Assembly: GCA_963926475.1 (NCBI GenBank)
Contig: CAWUXE010000012.1
Location: forward strand, 42,930 to 106,929
From: UBA2040 sp002384725
GTDB lineage: Bacteria > Bacteroidota > Bacteroidia > Flavobacteriales_D > Crocinitomicaceae
Direction: 5' to 3'
Length of the DNA: 64,000 nucleotides
Under the pieces are notes generated by a model. It had not been told where the DNA came from, ran no database searches, and saw only the letters and a list, made by a program, of their open reading frames with translations. The position numbers and the translations under genes were made by a program. Below, piece after piece: positions 9,161-15,831 of the stretch. Within the stretch, counting starts at the first letter, position 1. The number at the start of each line of letters is the position of its first letter.

Positions 9161-9195
9161 AAACCCTATCTTGGAAATCGAGGTAGGGTTTTTTG
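9161..9195 (+). terminator. Intrinsic terminator after the secreted-protein gene
   Basis: Ten-base-pair stem (9161-9170 with 9182-9191, one G-U pair), 11-base loop, followed by further T residues. A spurious TTG start for the next gene (9171) lies in the loop. Confidence 0.85.
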
Positions 9196-9212
9196 TGGAA
9201 AAGAGTAGAAGT

Positions 9213-9620
9213 ATGATGAGAAAGATTGAACATTTGGGAATTGCGGTAACAGATATGGAAGCTTCAATTAAGCTCTACGAAGACCTATTGGGAGTTCCGT
9301 GTTACAAAGAGGAAGGGGTGCTTAGTGAACACGTTAAAACAGCTTTTTTTGCTGTGGGTGAGTCCAAGATTGAATTGCTCGAAGCTACAGATGAGGATTC
9401 GCCTATTGCGAAGTTTTTGGCAAAAAAAGGAGCCGGATTTCACCACGTCGCATTTGACGTAGAAGATATAGAAGCGGAAATTGTAAGATTAAAGAAATTG
9501 GATTTTGTACTTATCCACGAAACACCAAAAGATGGCGCAGACAACAAATTAATCGCATTCTTACATCCAAAATCGAGTGGTGGATTATTGGTGGAGTTAT
9601 GTCAAGAAAAAGAGGGGTGA
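9213..9620 (+). CDS. mce: Methylmalonyl-CoA epimerase
   Basis: Interconverts (R)- and (S)-methylmalonyl-CoA in the propionate/succinate pathway, together with B12-dependent methylmalonyl-CoA mutase. The 135-residue product is a single vicinal-oxygen-chelate unit. Metal ligands are visible: His in KIEHLGIAV near the N terminus, His in GAGFHHVAFDV in the middle and Glu in LLVELCQ at the end, plus an ESKIELLE strand. The ATG pair at 9213/9216 is chosen because the longer frame from 9171 would begin inside the upstream terminator. The 3' end overlaps the convergent HAD gene by 19 bases. The mutase genes are not in this window. Confidence 0.9.
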   Translation: MMRKIEHLGIAVTDMEASIKLYEDLLGVPCYKEEGVLSEHVKTAFFAVGESKIELLEATDEDSPIAKFLAKKGAGFHHVAFDVEDIEAEIVRLKKLDFVLIHETPKDGADNKLIAFLHPKSSGGLLVELCQEKEG

Positions 9621-10213
9621 GACATAATCTCCCCTTGTAAATGAACGGCTTCTATTCCAATAGAACGAGCGCCTTCGACATGCTGAAGGCTATCGTCTAC
9701 AAATAACACCTCTTCAGCTTTGGTATCGATAGTATCCAATACCTTTTGGAAGGCAGACCCATGTGGTTTTCTATCCCCTAATTCATGCGACCAGAAAATC
9801 TTTGTAAAATATTGATCCAAAGGTTTATCCGTCACTTCTTTCAATATGCGAAGCGCTTTTTCGACATGGATTTCGTTTGTATTACTCAGCAAATAGAGTG
9901 TATGTGTTTTGGATAAATTCTCTAAGAAGGTAAGCCGTTCTAAAGGGAAATCAAGGAGCATGGCGTTCCAGGCATGTACCACGTTATTTGCAGAACAGTT
10001 CTTTGGCAGGTAATCAAGGAGGCCATTGATGAATTCAAATGAAGAAATCTCCCCTTTTTCAATTTTATCAAACAATCCACTTTGATCAGCTTGAGAGTAC
10101 ATTTGGTCGAAATTATCTATGCCTAGTTTTTCAAATGCATTTATCGTCAGTTGATAATTGATGTTGAGCAAAACGCCTCCCATATCAAATAAAAGAATCT
10201 TCTTGTCAGTCAT
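9602..10213 (-). CDS. HAD-superfamily phosphatase (YihX-like, HAD-IA)
   Basis: Cytoplasmic haloacid-dehalogenase-type hydrolase of 203 residues, probably a sugar-phosphate or nucleotide phosphatase. Motif I is LLFDMGGVLLNI, with the nucleophile Asp and Gly in the second-Asp position, as in the YihX-like branch. Motif II is LLSNTNEIH, the motif III Lys is in LGDRKPHGSAF and motif IV is VLFVDDSLQHV. The helical cap lies between motifs I and II. The ATG at 10213 is preferred to a TTG-initiated extension at 10285, which would run through the terminator hairpin of the upstream gene. It overlaps the convergent epimerase gene at its 3' end. The substrate is unknown. Confidence 0.88.
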   Translation of the reverse strand: MTDKKILLFDMGGVLLNINYQLTINAFEKLGIDNFDQMYSQADQSGLFDKIEKGEISSFEFINGLLDYLPKNCSANNVVHAWNAMLLDFPLERLTFLENLSKTHTLYLLSNTNEIHVEKALRILKEVTDKPLDQYFTKIFWSHELGDRKPHGSAFQKVLDTIDTKAEEVLFVDDSLQHVEGARSIGIEAVHLQGEIMSHPSFS

Positions 10214-10228
10214 GGCGCAAAAGTAGAG

Positions 10229-10280
10229 AAAAAAAGGGCGATTCTGATTCCGATAGCTACCAGAATTTGAATCGCCCTTT
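10229..10280 (-). terminator. Intrinsic terminator of the YceI lipoprotein gene
   Basis: Perfect 12-base-pair stem (10233-10244 with 10269-10280), followed on the minus strand by seven T residues (10235-10229). An inner 6-base pairing (ATTCTG/CAGAAT) is an alternative fold. It separates the YceI gene from the HAD gene. Confidence 0.85.
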
Positions 10281-10299
10281 AGCATAAAATTATTTACTC

Positions 10300-10902
10300 C
10301 TATTTCAGCAACAAATTCAATTCGAATTGCACTTTAGAAGATACAGGTGTATCCCCTGGTTTTTTTGGATCTGCTTGGAATCCTTTTGCGTTTAGCGCAG
10401 CGAAATCAATTTCAAAAGACCCCGTAATACTTCCTTTTCCATCTGCGTATGTTACTTTTGCAGGAATACTTTTTGAAATCTCAACACCTGAAATTGTCAT
10501 CGTGACAAGAAGCTTTCCATCCATATAAGGTCCGCATGATACAGTTACATTTGCGTTTTCAGCGATATTAAAGAAGTCTTCACTGCTTATATGTCCAAGT
10601 AACATCGTTTTTTTCTCAGCAGGTAGTTCATCCGAAACAGATATAGATTTCATATCTACTTTAAACGCACCAGAAACAAGGTTTCCGTCGATAAACATAG
10701 CTGAACCTTCTTGAAACTTAACGGTTCCTTTGTGGAAATAGTCCTCTGTTTGCATTCCTTTCCATTCAATAGAAGAATTTTCAGTATCGGCAGTCAAGGC
10801 TGACTCTATAGCCTCCATTTGATCGATTACTTCGGCATCTCCCCCACAAGAAGACAAGGCAGCGACAGCACCTGCCATCAATAACATTTTTGTGATTTTC
10901 AT
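10300..10902 (-). CDS. YceI-family lipoprotein
   Basis: YceI proteins are lipocalin-like beta barrels that bind isoprenoid or other hydrophobic molecules. This 200-residue version has a lipoprotein signal (AVAALSSC, Cys19), then a barrel containing SSIEWKGMQTEDYFHKGTV and FKVDMKSISVSD, with a late AKVTYADGKGSITGSFEID strand. It is preceded by a -7 box and followed by a strong terminator, so it is probably a single-gene unit. A second YceI-family lipoprotein lies at 46749-47381; the two are divergent paralogues. Confidence 0.85.
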   Translation of the reverse strand: MKITKMLLMAGAVAALSSCGGDAEVIDQMEAIESALTADTENSSIEWKGMQTEDYFHKGTVKFQEGSAMFIDGNLVSGAFKVDMKSISVSDELPAEKKTMLLGHISSEDFFNIAENANVTVSCGPYMDGKLLVTMTISGVEISKSIPAKVTYADGKGSITGSFEIDFAALNAKGFQADPKKPGDTPVSSKVQFELNLLLK

Positions 10903-10918
10903 ATTTTCTAATTTTTTT

Positions 10919-10926
10919 CAAATGTA
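10919..10926 (-). promoter_or_regulatory. -7 promoter box (TACATTTG) for the YceI gene
   Basis: Minus-strand TACATTTG matches TAnnTTTG, 17 bases before the YceI start codon. No good -33 TTTG is found at the 19-base spacing. Confidence 0.5.
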
Positions 10927-11015
10927 ATTAAAATATATATACCACGGTAAGTAATTAAGTGTTTTTTAGGTTTACCTAAATTGAAAATGGTATTTTTGAA
11001 GAAAGTGGAACAATA

Positions 11016-11759
11016 ATGAAATTAATTATAGATGAGTCTGGATCTTTTGTAAATACGAATGAAGGGATCGATATTTCGATTTCGCTCGGTGGGATCAGCC
11101 AGGTCAATGCATGGTATCTCGACGACCCAAAGATTACACCTGTTCAAACGAATGATTTCATTGGATCGGTAGTAAAAGGAGCTCCTGTAAACTTTAATAA
11201 TATTTTTTTTAATCCACATGCGCATGTGACACATACGGAAGGTTTAGGTCATATTACATCAGTTGTTTACTCTGTAAATCAGATTTCCCATCCATTATTC
11301 TATCGGGCTCAGTTGATTTCTGTAAGACCTGAAAGAAGAGATAATGGCGATCAAATAATTACAATTGAAAGCCTCAAATCTATAAATATAAAAAACATTG
11401 AAGCGCTGATTATCCGTACTTTACCGAATTTTAGAGAGAAGAAAAATGCGAGATACAGTCACAGCAATCCGCCCTATATTGACATAGCATGTGCAAAATT
11501 AATGGAGGAAAAAGGTATTCAACATTTACTGATTGATTTACCGTCTGTGGATAAAGAGGAAGATGATGGCGAATTGGCCTTTCATCATGCCTTTTGGAAA
11601 GTGCCAGAAAACCCCAATCATTCGAAAACTATAACTGAATTTATTTTTGTGCCAACAGATTGTCTGGATGGGGAATACCTAATGAACCTTCAAGTGGCGC
11701 CAATTGAGAATGATGCTAGTCCCAGTCGGCCCGTACTTTATAAAATTCATAAAGCATAA
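11016..11759 (+). CDS. Cyclase-family (kynurenine-formamidase-like) metal hydrolase
   Basis: Member of the putative cyclase/arylformamidase family, 247 residues. Relatives hydrolyse N-formylkynurenine, isatin or similar amides using a divalent metal. The metal-binding stretch is NPHAHVTHTEGLGHI at about residues 66-80, with His68/70, His73, Glu75 and His79. It resembles the H-x-G-T-H-x-D/E pattern, with Val where Gly is usual. A second conserved region is IDIACAKLMEEKGIQHLLIDLPSVD, read with a late EFIFVPTDCLDGEYLMNLQ block. It is a single gene bounded by a strong downstream hairpin. The substrate is not deducible from the context. Confidence 0.8.
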   Translation: MKLIIDESGSFVNTNEGIDISISLGGISQVNAWYLDDPKITPVQTNDFIGSVVKGAPVNFNNIFFNPHAHVTHTEGLGHITSVVYSVNQISHPLFYRAQLISVRPERRDNGDQIITIESLKSINIKNIEALIIRTLPNFREKKNARYSHSNPPYIDIACAKLMEEKGIQHLLIDLPSVDKEEDDGELAFHHAFWKVPENPNHSKTITEFIFVPTDCLDGEYLMNLQVAPIENDASPSRPVLYKIHKA

Positions 11760-11760
11760 A

Positions 11761-11788
11761 AAAAAGGTTATCATCTGATAACCTTTTT
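11761..11788. terminator. Bidirectional intrinsic terminator
   Basis: Near-perfect palindrome starting two bases after the cyclase stop: GGTTATC-ATCT-GATAACC flanked by A5 and T5. It can terminate transcription on both strands. Confidence 0.85.
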
Positions 11789-11867
11789 AAAAGAGAAAAA
11801 CCCCTATTTAGATTCTAAGCAGCAGTTTCTTAGGTATAATTTCTTTCAGTAAAAATAAATTCTGGTT

Positions 11868-11881
11868 ATTCGCATGCGAAT
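11868..11881. repeat. Perfect 14-base palindrome in a 319-base gap
   Basis: ATTCGCATGCGAAT is perfectly palindromic and lies in the gene-poor stretch 11760-12078. It could be a repressor site, but no regulated gene is close. The rest of the gap holds only a short open stretch described separately. Confidence 0.3.
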
Positions 11882-11937
11882 TCGTCTTGCACATACGATG
11901 ACCAATCTTTTTTAATGACATGAAGAATTATAAACTC

Positions 11938-12063
11938 TCAAATCAATCTAGAAAATGAAACTGCATCTCCAAGCAGAAACATCATAAAAAAGAAAAGAAC
12001 ACAAGAAATAACCAGAATTTTCTCCTTATTTCCTTTAACGAAGTTAACACCAAGTGAAAAACT
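11938..12063 (-). pseudogene. Possible relic coding stretch downstream of a small secreted-protein gene
   Basis: On the minus strand, in the same frame as the gene at 12079-12363 but after its TGA and a second TAA, 41 codons are open. They encode a basic segment followed by a strongly hydrophobic one (ILVISCVLFFFMMFLLG). No good start codon exists before the internal Met pair. This could be the remains of a longer membrane protein interrupted by two stops, or chance. No homologue is recognised. Confidence 0.25.
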
Positions 12064-12078
12064 TTAGGAGCGTATTAT

Positions 12079-12363
12079 TCAAAACAGAGTTTTGGTCGAA
12101 TATTTGATGGGGTCTAACTCTAAAAGTACAGGATAAATGACTTCGATCACTTGACCATTGGAATCTGCTTTTACGAAATCCGTTTCAAGATATAATTTAC
12201 TAAGGTCAACATACGCATGAGTAAGTGTATTTCCGGATTTTGCATTTTTCGCCTTCCAATCCAAGGTGTTTGCTCTGTTTTTTTGACAAAACACCGTCCC
12301 CATGCTGAAAAGCATCAGCAAAAAAAGAGCACCTTTTATTATGTTTTTGGCAAACACTTCCAT
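12079..12363 (-). CDS. Small secreted protein of unknown function
   Basis: No family recognised. The 94-residue product begins with a basic n-region and a hydrophobic core ending in TVFCQ, either a signal peptide or a weak lipobox. A polar region follows (DLSKLYLETDFVKADSNGQVIEVI in part). The ATG at 12363 is preferred over an upstream in-frame start at 12420, which would put 19 polar residues before the signal. It is divergent from leuS. The same reading frame reopens after two stops downstream, so the gene may be a truncated version of a longer one. Confidence 0.5.
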   Translation of the reverse strand: MEVFAKNIIKGALFLLMLFSMGTVFCQKNRANTLDWKAKNAKSGNTLTHAYVDLSKLYLETDFVKADSNGQVIEVIYPVLLELDPIKYSTKTLF

Positions 12364-12460
12364 AAATTGGCGATTAAAGATAGACTTTTTTAGAGAGTGC
12401 CAAAGAGTATCAGGAAACACCTTATCTTTATGGACTTAATTCAGCGAAGGGAAAATAAGG

Positions 12461-15304
12461 ATGGAGTATAATTTTATCGAAAACGAAGAAAAATGGCGCA
12501 AGCATTGGGCGGAGAATCACACGTACCAAGTTTTAGAAGATACAAGCAAACCGAAATATTATGTTTTAGATATGTTTCCTTATCCTTCTGGCGCAGGTCT
12601 CCATGTTGGGCACCCACTCGGCTATATTGCTTCAGATATTTTTTCTAGGTATAAAAAGCTTCAAGGGTTCAATGTTTTACACCCTATGGGATATGATTCA
12701 TTTGGTTTGCCAGCTGAACAATATGCAATACAAACGGGACAGCATCCAGCGATAACAACTGAGACAAACATTGCCCGATATAGAGAGCAATTGGATAAAA
12801 TGGGTTTCTGTTATGACTGGGATAGAGAAGTGCGTACTTCTTCGCCTAAATATTATAAATGGACCCAATGGATTTTCAAACAATTATTTGACGCTTGGTT
12901 CAACAATGACACGCAAAAAGCAGAACGGATAGAAACCTTGATTTCTAGTTTCGAGACAAATGGAAATGAAAGAATAAATGCCTGTACCGATTACGAAGAC
13001 ACCTTTTCTTCGGTAGATTGGAAAAACTTTTCCGATCTACAAAAAGAAACCATTTTACAAGAATACCGAATGGCCTATTTGGCTGATTCATGGGTGAATT
13101 GGTGTCCTTCATTGGGTACCGTTTTGGCCAATGATGAGGTCGTAAATGGCGTTTCAGAACGCGGCGGTCATCTCGTTGAGCAGAAACTGATGCGACAATG
13201 GTCGATGCGAATAAAAGCATACGCACAGCGACTTTTAGACGGTTTAGAAACGGTTGATTGGACGGATTCTATCAAGGAAATACAAAGAAACTGGATCGGA
13301 AAATCAGTTGGTTGTTCGGTACGTTTTAGTGTTGCCATAGACAACTCAACCGATGTCTTCGACTCCACTCAGTCAGCGGTTGTTGAAGAAAGTGGTCTGA
13401 GCGGAGTAGAAGACCACAATATCGAAGTTTTCACCACCCGTCCCGACACCATTTTTGGCGTTTCCTTCATGGTTCTTGCTCCAGAACATCCTTTGGTTGA
13501 TCAAATCACCACAGCTGATTACAAAGACAAAATCGAATCGTATAAGAAAGAAGCCTCACTGAAATCGGAAAGAGATCGTCAGTCAGACGTAAAAAATATT
13601 TCTGGTCAATTCACCGGGGCATATGCCATTCATCCTTTTTCGGGTGAAAAGGTACAGATTTGGATAGGCGATTACGTTTTGGCTTCTTACGGAACTGGAG
13701 CAGTAATGGCCGTTCCTTGCGGCGATCAACGCGATTGGGATTTCGCCAAACATTTCGACATAGAGATTATCAACATTTTCGAAGGAATAGATATTTCGGA
13801 AGAAGCTTACGCCGAAAAAGAAGGAACGATAGCCAATTCTGATTTCCTCACTGGCTTATCGATTAAAAAGGCCATGAAATTTGCGATTCATAAAATCGAA
13901 GAGCTAGGAATCGGAAAAGGGAAAACGAATTACCGTTTGCGCGACGCAATTTTCTCCCGTCAGCGATATTGGGGGGAACCGTTCCCAGTTTACTACGAAA
14001 ACGATATTCCGAAACTTTTGGATGATGACAAATTACCTGTCGTTCTTCCAGAAGTGGATAAATATTTACCAACCGAAGAAGGCGAGCCACCTTTGGCAAG
14101 AGCCGAAAAAGGCGCTTGGAATGTATTTCAAGGCGACAGAATGGAGTACAATACCATGCCAGGTTGGGCGGGGAGTTCGTGGTATTTCTTGCGCTACATG
14201 GATCCGAAAAACGAAAACGAATTCGTTGCTAAGGAAAAAGTGGAGTACTGGAACAATGTGGATTTGTACATCGGTGGGGCAGAACATGCTACGGGGCACT
14301 TGTTGTATTCACGCTTCTGGACTAAATTCTTGAATGATTTGGATTACATTCCTTTCGAAGAACCGTTTCAGAAAATGATCAACCAAGGTATGATTTTGGG
14401 GCGTAGTAGTTTTGTCTATCGAGTTTCTGGTGAGAACAAGTTCGTTTCGAAATTGATGAGAAAAGAATATAAAACGGATGCTATGCATGCAGATATATCT
14501 TTCGTTGAAAATGACAAACTGGACATCGAAGCGTTTAAAAAATGGCGACCAGAATTTAAAGATGCTGAATTCATTTTAGAAGAAGACGGAACCTACATCT
14601 GTGGGCACGAAGTCGAAAAAATGTCCAAATCCAAATACAACGTTCAAACTCCTGACGACTTGATAGAGAAGTTCGGAGCAGACGTTTTGCGCATGTATGA
14701 AATGTTCCTTGGACCACTCGAACAGAGCAAACCATGGGATACACAAGGCATTAGTGGTGTGAGTAACTTCTTACGTAAACTGTGGCGTTTGTTCCACGAT
14801 GCAGACAATAAATTTGCTGTTTCAACCGAAGCACCGAGCAAAGAAAGCATGAAAACCTTGCACAAGACCATCAAGAAAATTGGCGAAGATTTGGATCGTT
14901 TTTCTTTCAATACGGGAGTCTCCAGTTTTATGATTTGTGTCAACGAATTAACGGAACAAAAATGCAAGCACAAAGAAGTTTTGGAACCATTGGTTGCTTT
15001 GATATCGCCTTTTGCACCGCACATTGCTGAAGAGTTGTGGGCGCTTTTGGGTAATCCTGCAGGAGCGGTTTCAAAAACGACTTTCCCGAAATTTGACGAA
15101 AGTTATTTAGTGGAATCTACTTTCGATTACCCGGTTTCGTTCAATGGTAAAATGCGTTTCAAAGTAACTTTGGATAAATCAATGTCTGTTCCAGATATGC
15201 AAAAAGAAATTCTTGCGATGGAACAAACGCAGAAATATTTGGAAGGAAAAGAACCTAAAAAAGTGATTATTGTACCTGGTAAGATTGTAAATTTTGTAGT
15301 GTAA
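12461..15304 (+). CDS. leuS: Leucyl-tRNA synthetase
   Basis: Class I aminoacyl-tRNA synthetase charging tRNA-Leu, 947 residues. The HIGH-type motif is HVGH in PSGAGLHVGHPLGYIA (about residues 41-56). The KMSKS loop appears as EKMSKSKYN at about 716-724. The CP1 editing domain is present, with FTTRPDTIFGVSFMVLAPEH and SYGTGAVMAVPCGDQRDWDF. The tRNA-binding anticodon domain and C-terminal domain follow. Two insertions lengthen it relative to E. coli: about residues 150-195 (a KAERIETLISSFE segment) and about 660-710 just before KMSKS. I believe such inserts are usual in Bacteroidota. A shorter acidic insert near 290-320 is less familiar. The start is the only ATG at the expected position. Confidence 0.97.
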   Translation: MEYNFIENEEKWRKHWAENHTYQVLEDTSKPKYYVLDMFPYPSGAGLHVGHPLGYIASDIFSRYKKLQGFNVLHPMGYDSFGLPAEQYAIQTGQHPAITTETNIARYREQLDKMGFCYDWDREVRTSSPKYYKWTQWIFKQLFDAWFNNDTQKAERIETLISSFETNGNERINACTDYEDTFSSVDWKNFSDLQKETILQEYRMAYLADSWVNWCPSLGTVLANDEVVNGVSERGGHLVEQKLMRQWSMRIKAYAQRLLDGLETVDWTDSIKEIQRNWIGKSVGCSVRFSVAIDNSTDVFDSTQSAVVEESGLSGVEDHNIEVFTTRPDTIFGVSFMVLAPEHPLVDQITTADYKDKIESYKKEASLKSERDRQSDVKNISGQFTGAYAIHPFSGEKVQIWIGDYVLASYGTGAVMAVPCGDQRDWDFAKHFDIEIINIFEGIDISEEAYAEKEGTIANSDFLTGLSIKKAMKFAIHKIEELGIGKGKTNYRLRDAIFSRQRYWGEPFPVYYENDIPKLLDDDKLPVVLPEVDKYLPTEEGEPPLARAEKGAWNVFQGDRMEYNTMPGWAGSSWYFLRYMDPKNENEFVAKEKVEYWNNVDLYIGGAEHATGHLLYSRFWTKFLNDLDYIPFEEPFQKMINQGMILGRSSFVYRVSGENKFVSKLMRKEYKTDAMHADISFVENDKLDIEAFKKWRPEFKDAEFILEEDGTYICGHEVEKMSKSKYNVQTPDDLIEKFGADVLRMYEMFLGPLEQSKPWDTQGISGVSNFLRKLWRLFHDADNKFAVSTEAPSKESMKTLHKTIKKIGEDLDRFSFNTGVSSFMICVNELTEQKCKHKEVLEPLVALISPFAPHIAEELWALLGNPAGAVSKTTFPKFDESYLVESTFDYPVSFNGKMRFKVTLDKSMSVPDMQKEILAMEQTQKYLEGKEPKKVIIVPGKIVNFVV

Positions 15305-15417
15305 AAACTTGAATACAAGAATATTAAACAATAACTTTGCTAAGACATAAAGGGTAAGCTGTATTTATTTTTAATCCTATTTATTCGTTATATTAATTGT
15401 GATTATAAACTACGAAT

Positions 15418-15825
15418 ATGAAAAGTGTCCATTTGGTTTCGCATATTGTTTTAATTATACTAGCATGTGGGTGTAAAAAAGTTGAACCGGACTATCGTGA
15501 AGATTATTTGGGAACTTACAATTTTTACTTTTATCAAGAATTATATGTCATGAATAATGGTGGAAATGCAACTTTAACATTAGTTGATACGAGTTATGTT
15601 GGGAACGTCTCACTTTCGGGAACCGATGGTTTGACTGTCGATTGGCACAACGGTTCTTCCGTTAATTATACGGTTGATTCTTTGGGTACTATGACTTATT
15701 GTCTACAATATGTTACCGCCGGCACTATCAACAATCATGAAATGACATTGAACTATTATCCGAATAACTGTCCAGGAACTCCAAATGGTGCAGTGTTTCA
15801 CACCAAATTGATAGGATGCAAATAA
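15418..15825 (+). CDS. Small predicted lipoprotein
   Basis: Unrecognised 135-residue protein with a lipoprotein signal (LIILACGC; Cys17 or Cys19). A Tyr/Asn/Thr-rich beta-strand region follows (YLGTYNFYFYQELY; TYCLQYVTAGTINNHEMTLNYY). This pattern is common in small Bacteroidota lipoproteins that resemble lipocalin-like or DUF-type domains. The gene is alone between leuS and the convergent T9SS cargo gene, six bases from the latter's stop. No terminator hairpin was seen in that gap. Confidence 0.6.
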   Translation: MKSVHLVSHIVLIILACGCKKVEPDYREDYLGTYNFYFYQELYVMNNGGNATLTLVDTSYVGNVSLSGTDGLTVDWHNGSSVNYTVDSLGTMTYCLQYVTAGTINNHEMTLNYYPNNCPGTPNGAVFHTKLIGCK

Positions 15826-15831
15826 TTTCGC

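Noticed and set aside
9171..9212. Longer N terminus for the epimerase
   Set aside because: It would begin in the loop of the upstream terminator and has no counterpart in VOC epimerases.
9600..9640. Bidirectional terminator at the epimerase/HAD overlap (AGGGG...CCCCT-like pairing)
   Set aside because: The stem has a two-base bulge and no T-tract; too weak to call.
11761..12078. Possible tRNA or small RNA gene in the gap after the cyclase gene
   Set aside because: No cloverleaf, CCA or promoter pattern; only a terminator, one palindrome and a short open stretch.
14022..14333. ORF in another frame inside leuS
   Set aside because: Lies fully within the conserved leuS frame and has no recognisable product.
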